A DNA stretch of 36,523 nt from Pseudomonadota bacterium (lineage in GTDB: Bacteria; Pseudomonadota; Alphaproteobacteria; Sphingomonadales; Sphingomonadaceae), in contig JAJZQN010000037.1 of assembly GCA_021847605.1 (NCBI GenBank), positions 1 through 36,523 on the forward strand, in the 5' to 3' direction. Every line of letters starts with the position of its first letter. Positions within the stretch are counted from its first letter, which is position 1. Made by a program: the position numbers and the translations under genes. The notes under the pieces were generated by a model. It saw only the letters and a program-made list of their open reading frames with translations. It was not told where the DNA came from and ran no database searches. This document shows positions 26,211-34,128 of the stretch, piece by piece.

Positions 26211-26232
26211 AGCGTTTTTCAAGAAAAACGCT
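26211..26232. terminator. Perfect A/T-armed hairpin
   Basis: AGCGTTTTT (26211-26219) pairs perfectly with AAAAACGCT (26224-26232) around CAAG. The T-run is within the stem rather than after it, so its action as a terminator is doubtful. Confidence 0.45.
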
Positions 26233-26385
26233 TTGACGCATGGTGACGCTCCCCAGGCTTACGCTCTGCCGCTCGCCCTCCCGCGGGCGATGACCGTCAT
26301 CATAGCGTAACAGAGGTGAGTCGTCTCGCGCTTAATCTGGATTGGGCGCAGGATTGGAGCGGTTGGACGTGAAGGGAACGAAACC

Positions 26386-26459
26386 CCGTTCGTTTCGAGC
26401 GCAGTCGGGAAACCCAAACGCAACGCCGCCTGCTTCTCGACTTCGCTCGAAGCGAACGG
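26386..26459. repeat. Long imperfect inverted repeat next to the aroC 3' end
   Basis: The left arm (26386-26411, beginning CCGTTCGTTTCGAGCG) pairs with the right arm (26434-26459, ending CGCTCGAAGCGAACGG) with few mismatches across a 22-base spacer. This CGTTCG/TTCGAGCG(A)AGTCG sequence is another repeat type common in sphingomonads. It begins 10 bases past the aroC stop and could protect the mRNA 3' end. Confidence 0.75.
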
Positions 26460-26469
26460 ATTTTATGGA

Positions 26470-27546
26470 TCAGTCTTCCCCGCCACACTGGGCGCGATGC
26501 AGCAATTTCTGGTCGGCCAGCACCAGCGCCATCATCGCCTCCACCACCGGAACGCCGCGAATGCCGACGCACGGGTCATGCCGCCCCTTGGTGATGATGT
26601 CGGACGCTTCGCCTTCGCGCGTCACCGTATCGACCGGAATCAGGATGGAGCTGGTCGGCTTGAAAGCGATGCGGACCTTCACCGGCTGTCCGGTGGAAAT
26701 GCCGCCCGCGATACCGCCGGCATGGTTGGCGAGGAAGACCGGGCCATCATTGCCGGGCCGCATCGGATCGGCATTTTGCTCACCGCGCAGGCGGGCAGCG
26801 GCGAAGCCGTCGCCGATTTCCACGCCCTTGACCGCGTTGATGCTCATCATCGCGCTGGCCAACTCACTATCGAGCTTGGCATAAAGGGGCGCGCCCCAAC
26901 CAGCCGGAACGCCAGCCGCAATGCATTCGACTACAGCGCCCAGCGACGACCCATCCTTGCGCGCGCCGTCGACCAATGCTTCCCACCGCTTGGCCGCCTG
27001 CGCATCGGGGCAGAAGAAGGGATTCTCGCCGATTTGCGCCGGATCGAAATTTGCCGGGTCGATGGCATCGCCACCGATTTCGCTGACATAGGCGAAGATG
27101 TCGACTTCGGGGATGACGAGCCGGGCGACCGCGCCCGCCGCCACACGACTGGCGGTTTCGCGCGCGGAGGAACGCCCACCACCACGATAGTCGCGGAAAC
27201 CATATTTAGCGTCATAGGCATAGTCGGCATGGCCGGGGCGATAGGCCTTGGCGACGTCGGAATAATCCTTCGACCGCTGATCAGTATTCTCGATCATCAG
27301 GCTGATCGGGGTGCCGGTCGTCTTCCCTTCGAACACGCCGGACAAAATGCGGACCTCATCGGCCTCGCGCCGCTGGGTGGTGAATTTCGACGTGCCGGGC
27401 TTACGCAGATCGAGCCATGGCTGAATATCCGCTTCGCTGAGCGACAGACCGGGAGGGCAACCATCCACCATCGCGCCGATGGCGGGACCATGACTCTCGC
27501 CCCATGTGCTGAAGCGGAAAACGCGACCGAAACTGTTGAAACTCAT
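26470..27546 (-). CDS. aroC: Chorismate synthase
   Basis: Converts 5-enolpyruvylshikimate 3-phosphate to chorismate, the last common step of aromatic amino acid synthesis, with reduced FMN. The protein has 358 residues, the normal length, and begins [20 protein letters not shown], with the flavin/substrate signature GESHG. Further family motifs are [54 protein letters not shown] and the C-terminal [18 protein letters not shown]. The ATG overlaps the DUF559 stop (CAATGAG). Its ribosome binding site, GGGGAG at 27555-27560 or AGGGG at 27550-27554, lies within a palindromic repeat. aroC is thus translationally linked to a probably recent insertion. Confidence 0.97.
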   Translation of the reverse strand: MSFNSFGRVFRFSTWGESHGPAIGAMVDGCPPGLSLSEADIQPWLDLRKPGTSKFTTQRREADEVRILSGVFEGKTTGTPISLMIENTDQRSKDYSDVAKAYRPGHADYAYDAKYGFRDYRGGGRSSARETASRVAAGAVARLVIPEVDIFAYVSEIGGDAIDPANFDPAQIGENPFFCPDAQAAKRWEALVDGARKDGSSLGAVVECIAAGVPAGWGAPLYAKLDSELASAMMSINAVKGVEIGDGFAAARLRGEQNADPMRPGNDGPVFLANHAGGIAGGISTGQPVKVRIAFKPTSSILIPVDTVTREGEASDIITKGRHDPCVGIRGVPVVEAMMALVLADQKLLHRAQCGGED

Positions 27547-27968
27547 TGTCCCCTCTCCCCATGGGGGAGAGGGAGGGGCCCGCTCGGCGAAGCCGGGTGG
27601 GAGGGTGAGGGGATCATGCGCGCCATCATCAAAATTGCTTCCAACACCCCATCAAGAGCATGTGTCACATCCGAATTACCGAACCGCACGACCCGGAATC
27701 CTTCTTGTTCAAGCACCGATGTCCGGTGCTGGTCCGCAGCTTCCCTAACGGCATGGTCGTCGCCGTCAACTTCGATGACCAGTCGAACCTCTGCTGCATA
27801 AAAATCGACGATATAACCCGCAAGCCAGACCTGACGTCGAAACTTGATGCCATCAAGCTGTCGATTGCGAAGTTTCGCCCAGAGCTGCGTTTCCGGCTCA
27901 GTCGGATTGCGGCGCAATCCACGCGCCCTTTCGAGCGATCGGGGATTATCAGGATCAGGCCGTCGCAT
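27543..27968 (-). CDS. DUF559-domain protein (endonuclease-like fold)
   Basis: A 141-residue protein of the DUF559 family, which shares the fold of very short patch repair and type II endonucleases. Motifs are [23 protein letters not shown], and the nuclease-like core [15 protein letters not shown] with D55, E66 and D68, then [16 protein letters not shown]. The start is ATG 27968, with GAGGGG (27973-27978) just upstream in repeat D; GTG 27980 is an alternative. The last ~20 residues ([20 protein letters not shown]) are read from repeat C. The gene is more AT-rich than its neighbours and sits in a fabI-aroC run, bracketed by inverted repeats, suggesting insertion. Its biological role is unknown. 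Confidence 0.88.
   Translation of the reverse strand: MRRPDPDNPRSLERARGLRRNPTEPETQLWAKLRNRQLDGIKFRRQVWLAGYIVDFYAAEVRLVIEVDGDDHAVREAADQHRTSVLEQEGFRVVRFGNSDVTHALDGVLEAILMMARMIPSPSHPASPSGPLPLPHGERGQ
27550..27612. repeat. Palindromic repeat C, left of DUF559
   Basis: CCCCTCTCCCC and GGGGGAGAGGG form an outer hairpin, followed by GGGGCCCG, an inner CGGCGAAGCCG hairpin and TGGGAGGGTGAGGGG. It encodes the C-terminus of DUF559 and holds the aroC ribosome binding site on the minus strand. Confidence 0.85.
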
Positions 27969-27972
27969 AAGC

Positions 27973-28031
27973 CCCCTCACCCTCCCACCGCTGCGCGGCG
28001 GGCCCCTCCCTCTCCCCCGAGGGGAGAGGGG
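27973..28031. repeat. Palindromic repeat D, right of DUF559, inverted relative to C
   Basis: Reads CCCCTCACCCTCCCA, an inner CCGCTGCGCGGCGG hairpin, GCCCCTCCC and TCTCCCCCGAGGGGAGAGG. This is repeat C in reverse orientation, with the inner hairpin varied. Repeats C and D are 360 bases apart and enclose the DUF559 gene. On the minus strand D carries GAGGGG just before the DUF559 ATG, and it lies 8 bases past the fabI stop. Confidence 0.85.
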
Positions 28032-28039
28032 TTATCACC

Positions 28040-28846
28040 TCACTTGTCCAGCGTGATGTCGGGGGCGTCTTCGGCCTTCATGCCGATGACGTTGTAGCCC
28101 GCGTCGACATGATGGATTTCACCCGTCACGCCCGATGCGAGATCGGACAGAAGATAGAGGGCCGATCCGCCCACATCGTCGATGGTCACGTTGCGGCGCA
28201 GCGGGGAATTTACTTCGTTCCACTTGAGGATGTAGCGGAAGTCGCCGATGCCCGATGCAGCCAGCGTCTTTATGGGACCGGCCGAAATGGCGTTGACGCG
28301 GATCGCTTCGGGACCAAGGTCCATCGCCAGATATTTGACGCTGGTTTCCAGTGCCGCCTTGGCGACGCCCATGACGTTATAATGGGGGATGACCTTTTCC
28401 GCGCCATAATAGCTGAGCGTCAGCAGGCTGCCGCCTTCCTTCATCAGCTTGCGCGCGCGGGCCGCGACGGCGACGAAGCTGTAGACCGAGATGTTCATGG
28501 TCAGCAGGAAATTGTCGAGGCTGGTGTCTGCGTACAGGCCACGCAGTTCATTCTTGTCGGAAAAACCGATCGCATGGACAACGAAGTCCAGCTTGCCCCA
28601 GCGCGCCTCGATTTGGGCGAAGGCCTCGTCCAGCTTGGCCATGTCGGACACGTCGCAATCGATCAGAAAATCCGATCCGACCTGTTCGGCCAGCGGTCGC
28701 ACCCGCTTTGCCAGCGCATCGCCCTGATAGGAAAAGGCCAGTTCCGCGCCCTGCGCATGCAGCGCCTTCGAAATGCCCCAAGCCAGCGACTTGTCGTTGG
28801 CAAGGCCCATGATGAGGCCACGCTTTCCGGTCATCAAGCCTGTCAT
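28040..28846 (-). CDS. fabI: Enoyl-[acyl-carrier-protein] reductase (NADH)
   Basis: Carries out the last reduction of each fatty acid elongation cycle in the cytoplasm; it is the triclosan target. The 268-residue protein begins MTGLMTGKRGLIMGLANDKS, with the FabI-type glycine-rich motif and GISKALHAQGAELAFSYQG. Catalytic residues Y146, Y156 and K163 (YGAEKVIPHYNVMGVAK) are in the FabI Y-x6-K arrangement, which separates it from ordinary SDRs. SAGPIKTLAASGI in the substrate-binding loop is also intact. Its ATG overlaps the yihY-like stop (ATGA). The next gene, DUF559, begins after a 71-base gap filled by repeat D. Confidence 0.96.
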   Translation of the reverse strand: MTGLMTGKRGLIMGLANDKSLAWGISKALHAQGAELAFSYQGDALAKRVRPLAEQVGSDFLIDCDVSDMAKLDEAFAQIEARWGKLDFVVHAIGFSDKNELRGLYADTSLDNFLLTMNISVYSFVAVAARARKLMKEGGSLLTLSYYGAEKVIPHYNVMGVAKAALETSVKYLAMDLGPEAIRVNAISAGPIKTLAASGIGDFRYILKWNEVNSPLRRNVTIDDVGGSALYLLSDLASGVTGEIHHVDAGYNVIGMKAEDAPDITLDK

Positions 28847-29808
28847 AATCTTATTCCATTCCCTTTGTTCTGCGCGGTCGGCTGATCATCCTCTTCGGGG
28901 AATTCCGCCAGCGCCGCGTTCAATTCCGCGCCAATTACCACGCCAAGCCCCACGAGAAAGAAAAAAATGAGGGTGATCATGACACCGGCCAGACTGCCAT
29001 AGGTCCGGCCATAGCCGCCGAGCAACGACAAGGTGGGGGGCAACAGCAGCGTCGTACCATACCACCAGAGCGCCGTCGCCACCGCACCGGGCCATTTGGG
29101 GAAACGGCTCCCCTTGTAAGCCGTAGGGGTCAGGGCCACGAACAGCGACCATAGCGCGACGCAGGTAATGCCCATCGGCACCAGCTTTGCCGATGCGACC
29201 AGCGCGATCGCCTCGTCGGCAAAGGGCAGGATACGGTGCAGAAATTCGTCGGCGCCGGTAATCGCCACCTGAAGCGAGAAGGCGAACATCAGCAGGAACA
29301 CGCTGACCAGCGTGATGCCGATGGCGCCCAGCCGATAGCGCCAGAACGGCTTGGTGCTTTTGGTGCCATAGGCGCGGCGCAATATGTCGCGGATGGTTTC
29401 AATGAGGCTGCCCACGGTCCACAGGCCGACAAGGCCGCCCAGCCACAGCAGCGGTCCCGAACGCGCGGCCAGCACATCGCGGATGGGTTGCCGCACCACG
29501 TCGGCGACACCGCGCGGCACCGTCGTCAGAAAAGCGTTCACCGCGCGTACGCCATCGTCGGTATGGCCAAAAATGCTGGCCACCGCTGCCGCGACGATGA
29601 AGAAGGGAAAGAGCGTCAGCAGCGACAGATAGGCGAGGTTGCCCGCATGGATGAACCCGTCGCTATAGGTGCCGACGATGACCCGCTTTGCGACTTCGAA
29701 CAGGTTCGACCCCGGCCGTACCCGCTCCATCTGACGATGAAGGCGCTCGCGCGCATCCCGCGCCATTTCGCGACGGGATTCGGGCGACAGGGGTGACGGC
29801 ATGGGCAT
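28843..29808 (-). CDS. YihY/BrkB-family inner-membrane protein
   Basis: A polytopic membrane protein of 321 residues with about six helices, of the YihY/virulence factor BrkB family. Family features are the FIHAGNLAYLSLLTLFPFFIV helix, the GLVGLWTVGSLIETIRDILRRAYG region, LTPTAYKGSRFPKWPGAV and the closing GSLAGVMITLIFFFLVGLGVVIGAELNAAL. The name comes from Bordetella BrkB (serum resistance), but the general function is not established and older annotation as RNase BN is known to be wrong. ATG 29808 starts 16 bases after the dnaJ-like stop; ATG 29802 is possible and the ribosome binding site is weak. The stop overlaps fabI by four bases. Confidence 0.9.
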   Translation of the reverse strand: MPMPSPLSPESRREMARDARERLHRQMERVRPGSNLFEVAKRVIVGTYSDGFIHAGNLAYLSLLTLFPFFIVAAAVASIFGHTDDGVRAVNAFLTTVPRGVADVVRQPIRDVLAARSGPLLWLGGLVGLWTVGSLIETIRDILRRAYGTKSTKPFWRYRLGAIGITLVSVFLLMFAFSLQVAITGADEFLHRILPFADEAIALVASAKLVPMGITCVALWSLFVALTPTAYKGSRFPKWPGAVATALWWYGTTLLLPPTLSLLGGYGRTYGSLAGVMITLIFFFLVGLGVVIGAELNAALAEFPEEDDQPTAQNKGNGIRL

Positions 29809-29824
29809 GGCCGTGCCTAACGCA

Positions 29825-30736
29825 TCAGACGCCCAGATGGGCGCGAACCGCCCGCTGATCCTGCCAGCTTTCCACCAGCGAACGGATCGCCGGATCATCT
29901 GCGGGCACGTCGATATGCAGGGTCACGAGCTGATCGCCGCGCTGCCCGTCCTTGCCGGTAAAACCACGCCCGCGCAGGCGCAGCGTCTTGCCCGAAGCGG
30001 TCCCCGCCGGCACGCCCAGCATGACCGGCCCATCGACGGTCGGCACCTTCACCTTGCCCCCGCTCACCGCTTCATTGAGGGTGATGGGCAGGTCGAGCAG
30101 CACATTGTCGCCATCGCGCGTGAAAAAGGCGTGGGGTTTGACATCGATCGTGACGATGGCGTCGCCCGCGCCGCCCGGCCCCGCCTGTCCCTTGCCCGAC
30201 AGGCGCATCTGCGTGCCGCTTTCGACACCGGCAGGCAGTTTCAGGTCGATGGTCTTGCCATCCTGAAGCGTGATACGCTGCGGCGCGAGCGTGGCCGCGT
30301 CGATGAACTGCACCGCCAGACGATAGGTGACGTTGGCCCCTTTTTGCGGCGGCGCCTGACGTCCGAAACCGCCGAAACCGCCACCGCCGCCGCGACGGCC
30401 CGCGCCGCCGAACAGCCCTTCGAAAATATCGCCAAAATCCGCGCCGCCGGTGTCGAAACCGCCGCCCGACTGGCCACGACCACCGCCGCCGCCAAAACCG
30501 AAAGGCGCGGCCGGATTGCCGTCGGCATCGATTTCGCCCCGATCGAACCGGGCGCGCTTGTCCTTGTCGGACAGAAGGTCATAGGCGTTGGTAGCGGCCG
30601 AGAATTTTTCCGCCGCCTTGGGATTGTCCCTGTTCCGGTCGGGATGCAATTCCTTCGCCAGCTTGCGATAGGCGGATTTGATCTCCGCCTCGCTTGCGCT
30701 GCGCGCTACGCCCAAAGTGGAATAGGGATCGGCCAT
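29825..30736 (-). CDS. DnaJ/CbpA-type J-domain co-chaperone without zinc finger
   Basis: A cytoplasmic type B Hsp40 of 303 residues that would stimulate DnaK. The J domain (residues ~1-68) has HPD at 31-33 and the family wording YSTLGVARSASEAEIKSAYRKLAKELH. A Gly/Phe-rich linker follows (~78-128, with GFGGGGGRGQSGGG and FGGFGRQ). Two C-terminal beta-sandwich domains bind substrate (KLPAGVESGTQMRLSGKGQ, then LRLRGRGFTG). The zinc-finger CxxCxGxG repeats of DnaJ are absent, so this resembles CbpA. It leads the leftward run with yihY, fabI, DUF559 and aroC, and is divergent from pdxH. Confidence 0.93.
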   Translation of the reverse strand: MADPYSTLGVARSASEAEIKSAYRKLAKELHPDRNRDNPKAAEKFSAATNAYDLLSDKDKRARFDRGEIDADGNPAAPFGFGGGGGRGQSGGGFDTGGADFGDIFEGLFGGAGRRGGGGGFGGFGRQAPPQKGANVTYRLAVQFIDAATLAPQRITLQDGKTIDLKLPAGVESGTQMRLSGKGQAGPGGAGDAIVTIDVKPHAFFTRDGDNVLLDLPITLNEAVSGGKVKVPTVDGPVMLGVPAGTASGKTLRLRGRGFTGKDGQRGDQLVTLHIDVPADDPAIRSLVESWQDQRAVRAHLGV

Positions 30737-30864
30737 TCATTCTACCTGTTGCACAAAAGCATCACTTGGTGACTATGTGGACGATGCAGCGCCGACATTC
30801 AAGGCCGGGTTATCGCGGCTTCCCCTTATCGACAGCATCGTCGCACAGTCCTAAAAGACGCGCC

Positions 30865-31440
30865 ATGACCGATCCCTTCATCCTGTTCGACCAATGGTAT
30901 GCGCAGGCGCGCGATACCGAAATCAATGACAGCAATGCGATGGGGCTGGCCACGGCGGACGCACAGGGACGACCGTCTGTCCGCATGGTGCTGCTGAAAG
31001 GTCATGGGCCAGACGGCTTCATCTTCTACACCAATTTCGAAGGGCGCAAGGCGGGCGACCTGCTGGCCAATCCGCATGCAGCCCTGCTGTTTCACTGGAA
31101 ATCGCTGCGCCGGCAAATCCGAATCGAAGGTTCCGTCGAACGGGTCGACGATGCGACCGCCGATGCCTATTTCGCGACGCGCAGCCACGACAGCCAGTTG
31201 GGTGCCTGGGCATCCGACCAGTCCCGCCCCCTGCCCTCGCGTCAGCTGTTCATGGACCGGTTCGATACGGAACAGGCCCGGTTCGACGGCGGCCCCGTGC
31301 CGCGCCCGCCACATTGGTCGGGATTTCGACTGACGCCTGAACGGATCGAATTCTGGCAGGATCGCGAACATCGGCTGCACGAACGCCGCCTGTTCCAGCG
31401 GGACGGGGACGCATGGGGCGAAATGCTGCTTTATCCCTGA
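30865..31440 (+). CDS. pdxH: Pyridoxamine/pyridoxine 5'-phosphate oxidase
   Basis: FMN enzyme that makes pyridoxal 5'-phosphate, the last step of vitamin B6 synthesis and salvage. The protein has 191 residues beginning MTDPFILFDQWYAQARDTEI. Family motifs are MGLATADAQGRPSVRMVLLKG, FIFYTNFEGRKAGDL, FHWKSLRRQIRIEG with its cofactor-binding arginines, SHDSQLGAWASDQS and the C-terminal RLTPERIEFWQ ... RLHERRLF. The length is slightly below the ~218 of E. coli because the N-terminal extension is missing, which is common in alphaproteobacteria. Upstream in-frame sequence to 30694 overlaps the divergent dnaJ region and is not used. Confidence 0.95.
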   Translation: MTDPFILFDQWYAQARDTEINDSNAMGLATADAQGRPSVRMVLLKGHGPDGFIFYTNFEGRKAGDLLANPHAALLFHWKSLRRQIRIEGSVERVDDATADAYFATRSHDSQLGAWASDQSRPLPSRQLFMDRFDTEQARFDGGPVPRPPHWSGFRLTPERIEFWQDREHRLHERRLFQRDGDAWGEMLLYP

Positions 31441-31619
31441 TGGTGCAAAAGCCGGGTCGCGCGATCGTAAAATAGGGCGCGGAAAAGCGATGTCTGGTTC
31501 GTCTATCCCCCATGTAGCGCGGCGCGCCGATTGCGGGCACCCCAAGCGCCTGTTAGGTGTCGCCCAACGATATTGGATATTATGCGGCGCGCGCATGCGC
31601 GTGGCCGATAGGGGTTTTG

Positions 31620-32951
31620 ATGCGAAACAGACTGACGCTGTTCATCCTGACGGGCATGGTCCTGGGGGTGATCGCAGGCTTCTTCGCCAACCAGTGGGTT
31701 GGCGCGGACAAGGCGCTGGCCAAGGATGTGGCCGGCTATTTCCATTTGCTGGCCGATATTTTCCTGCATCTGATCAAGATGATCATTGCCCCGCTGGTCT
31801 TTTCCACGCTGGTCGCGGGCATCGCCCATATGGGCGACAGTGCGGCTTTGGGGCGGATCGGCGGCCGTGCGCTGGCCTGGTTCATCATCGCCAGCCTCAT
31901 CTCGCTGACGCTGGGCCTGATCTTCGTCAACTTCTTCGGTCCGGGTGAAGGGCTGAACCTCGTCCGGTCCGGCGCGGATTCCGGCGTCAGTACCGAAGGG
32001 CTGAATTTCCGCGACTTCATCCTGCACATCTTCCCCACATCCATGATCGGGGCGATGGCGGACAATCAGATTCTTCAGATCGTCGTCTTCTCGCTGTTCG
32101 TCGGCGTCGCGCTGACCGCCATCGGCGAAAAGGGCAAACCGATCATCACCGTGATCGAAGCGATGGTCGACCTGATGTTGCAGGTGACGGGCTATGTCAT
32201 GCGGGTCGCGCCGTTCGCGGTGTTCGGCGCGCTGGCATCGTCGATCACGACCGAGGGTCTGGGCGTCCTCAAGACGTTCGGCGAGCTGGTCGGCGAATTC
32301 TATCTGTCGCTGTTCGCGCTGTGGGTGCTGCTGTTCGCGGCGGGATCGGTGTTCCTTGGCAAGCGGATGTTCAAGCTGATCCGCTATGTCCGCGAACCTA
32401 TCCTGATCGCCTTTTCGACCGCATCGTCGGAGGCCGCCTATCCCAAGATGCTGGAGCAGCTCGACCGATTCGGCGTGCCGCGCCGCATCTACAGCTTCGT
32501 GCTGCCGCTGGGCTACAGCTTCAACCTCGACGGGTCGATGATGTATGCGACCTTTGCCACCATCTTCATCGCGCAGGCCTATGGCATCGACCTGCCGATC
32601 ACCACGCAGATCACCATATTGCTGGTGCTGATGGTGACGAGCAAGGGCATCGCCGCCGTGCCGCGCGCGTCGCTGGTCGTCGTCGCCGCGACACTGGGCC
32701 AGTTCGACCTGCCGGTCGAGGGCGTGGCCTTCATCCTGGCGGTCGATCACTTCATGGACATGGGCCGCACCGCGACCAACGTGCTGGGCAACGCCATCGC
32801 GACATCCGTCATCACCAAATGGGAAGGCATGCTGGAGGTCGAGGAACCGATCGACGTGGAGCATCCGAAGGCGCCGACCCGAACGCCCGCCCATGGCCGC
32901 GCGGGTCTGGAACTGGCGTCGGACATGGTGGACGATAAACGGAAATCATAA
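31620..32951 (+). CDS. Dicarboxylate/amino acid:cation symporter (DAACS family, DctA/GltP-like), first copy
   Basis: An inner-membrane symporter of 443 residues with the DAACS fold (eight helices and two hairpins). Conserved parts are FLHLIKMIIAPLVFSTLVAGIAHMG, IAFSTASSEAAYPKM for hairpin 1, LPLGYSFNLDGSMMY for the unwound helix 7 and VTSKGIAAVPRASLVV for hairpin 2. The helix 8 region VDHFMDMGRTATNVLGN is also intact. The N in SFNLDG and the D/R pair of helix 8 fit dicarboxylate or acidic amino acid transport. ATG 31620 is preceded by AGGGG at proper spacing; the upstream extension to 31557 lacks a site. It is monocistronic and ends before a strong terminator. Confidence 0.94.
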   Translation: MRNRLTLFILTGMVLGVIAGFFANQWVGADKALAKDVAGYFHLLADIFLHLIKMIIAPLVFSTLVAGIAHMGDSAALGRIGGRALAWFIIASLISLTLGLIFVNFFGPGEGLNLVRSGADSGVSTEGLNFRDFILHIFPTSMIGAMADNQILQIVVFSLFVGVALTAIGEKGKPIITVIEAMVDLMLQVTGYVMRVAPFAVFGALASSITTEGLGVLKTFGELVGEFYLSLFALWVLLFAAGSVFLGKRMFKLIRYVREPILIAFSTASSEAAYPKMLEQLDRFGVPRRIYSFVLPLGYSFNLDGSMMYATFATIFIAQAYGIDLPITTQITILLVLMVTSKGIAAVPRASLVVVAATLGQFDLPVEGVAFILAVDHFMDMGRTATNVLGNAIATSVITKWEGMLEVEEPIDVEHPKAPTRTPAHGRAGLELASDMVDDKRKS

Positions 32952-32973
32952 GGGCGCTCGATAGCCCTCAAAG

Positions 32974-33011
32974 AAAAAGGCCTCCGTTCCGATGGGAACG
33001 GAGGCCTTTTT
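32974..33011. terminator. Strong bidirectional Rho-independent terminator
   Basis: A 17-bp perfect stem (32974-32990 with 32995-33011) has a GATG loop. It starts with five A and ends with five T, so it can terminate both the DAACS gene on the + strand and the convergent bestrophin gene. The stem core is GGCCTCCGTTCC. Confidence 0.95.
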
Positions 33012-33033
33012 CCTGGCCGCTATGCCTGCCTGC

Positions 33034-33918
33034 TTACCACAGCACGCCGCGCACCGGCTTGATCGGTTCGGGGGCCACATCGCCGATCGACTGGAGCAGG
33101 TCGATCTCGATGGTGCGGCACATGGCGGTCAGCGGCACGTCATGCACAGAATCGGCAAAGGGATCGGTCAGATCATCGCCGATGCGCAACACCGCCATGA
33201 ACATCAGGCCTGCGACCGTGGAGCCCAGCGGCGTCGCGAAACCCAATGATTCGACCAGCCCGATCGGCAGCAAGATGCAGAACAAATGGGTGAAGGCGGT
33301 CGGAATGAACCGATACTGGAACGGCAGCGGGGTATTCTTGATCCGCTCCATCCCACCCTGGCTATTGGCGATGTCGACCAGCACGGCCTCCATCTGCGTC
33401 TGCTGGATCGTGTCGATCCACCCGTCCTGCCGCGCCATGTCGATGCGCCGGCCAGTGCTGTCGAGCAGGCCGTTGGCCGGGTTGGCGCGGGCCAGCGCAT
33501 TGGTCAGATCGCGCTCTTCCAGAAATTTGGTAACATCATCGCCGATCGGCTGACGCCGCAACTGACAGCGCAGCGCATTCACATAGGCGATCTGGCGCTT
33601 GACGATTTCCCGCTTCAGGTCATGCGCTTCCGGGTCGGGCAGGAAATTGCGGGTGGCGCGCGACAGGCTGCGCGACGCATTGATCATCGCGCCCCACAAT
33701 ACCCGGCTTTCCCACCAGCGCTGATAGGCGGAATTGGAGCGGAACCCAAGGAACAGCGCCAGTGCCGACCCGAAGATGGTGAGCGGCAAAGACGGCGCTT
33801 TGAAAGGCAGCAGATAATAGGTGATTGTGACCGCACAGTCCCACACGAACAGGGCGGTCAACGGCTTCCATACTTCCGATACGATCCGGCGCATGCTCGG
33901 AACGGCGTCGACGATCAT
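33034..33918 (-). CDS. Bestrophin-family channel protein (YneE-like)
   Basis: An inner-membrane protein of 294 residues in the bacterial bestrophin/UPF0187 group, relatives of anion channels, though some bacterial members are cation-selective. It shows PLTIFGSALALFLGFRSNSAYQRWWESRVLWG, the most conserved stretch of the family, RQIAYVNALRCQLR, and the C-terminal GLVESLGFATPLGSTVAGLMFMAVLRIGDDLTDPF, with the acidic cluster that binds Ca2+ in eukaryotic homologues. ATG 33918 has AGGAG at 6-base spacing; the longer frame to 34047 is not used. It appears monocistronic, between two DAACS symporters. Confidence 0.92.
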   Translation of the reverse strand: MIVDAVPSMRRIVSEVWKPLTALFVWDCAVTITYYLLPFKAPSLPLTIFGSALALFLGFRSNSAYQRWWESRVLWGAMINASRSLSRATRNFLPDPEAHDLKREIVKRQIAYVNALRCQLRRQPIGDDVTKFLEERDLTNALARANPANGLLDSTGRRIDMARQDGWIDTIQQTQMEAVLVDIANSQGGMERIKNTPLPFQYRFIPTAFTHLFCILLPIGLVESLGFATPLGSTVAGLMFMAVLRIGDDLTDPFADSVHDVPLTAMCRTIEIDLLQSIGDVAPEPIKPVRGVLW

Positions 33919-33997
33919 CAAATTCTCCTGCGGATGGGCGATGAAGCGTGCCGCATCTACATCCCTGACGGGGTGCGCGCTCCAGCTTTGATTTTTA

Positions 33998-34027
33998 TCT
34001 ATACTCCCCGCCAACGCGACCGGGCAA
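33998..34027 (-). promoter_or_regulatory. Candidate sigma-70 promoter of the bestrophin gene
   Basis: On the minus strand, TTGCCC (34022-34027) and TATAGA (33998-34003) are 18 bases apart. This would put the transcript start about 70 bases before the bestrophin ATG. The match is decent but judged by eye only. Confidence 0.4.
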
Positions 34028-34128
34028 CAAAGGCTCCATTGATGCAATTGCGAAACGAAATTTCGATGGAATAGGCAACCCCTGACAGGCAGACTCGTTG
34101 ACAGGGAATATTCTTATCGGAGCCGGAC

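Larger units (their letters stand above)
26029..26469. other. Intergenic region of 441 bases rich in hairpins
   Basis: No protein gene is supported. From left to right it holds the upstream region of the SLC13 gene, a hairpin at 26128-26156, a terminator-like structure with six T at 26161-26204, a hairpin at 26211-26232, and a long imperfect inverted repeat at 26386-26459 next to the aroC stop. The stacked structures on the + strand could be the 3' part of a small RNA. Confidence 0.5.

Noticed and set aside
21061..28035. GC-rich palindromes considered as a CRISPR array
   Set aside because: The copies are few, far apart and of differing length, with genes rather than uniform spacers between them, and no cas gene is present.
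34098..34128. TTGACA upstream of the second DAACS gene as a -35 box
   Set aside because: A -10 at 16-18 bases would fall at the start codon region, and the only TA-rich word (TATTCT) is too close.
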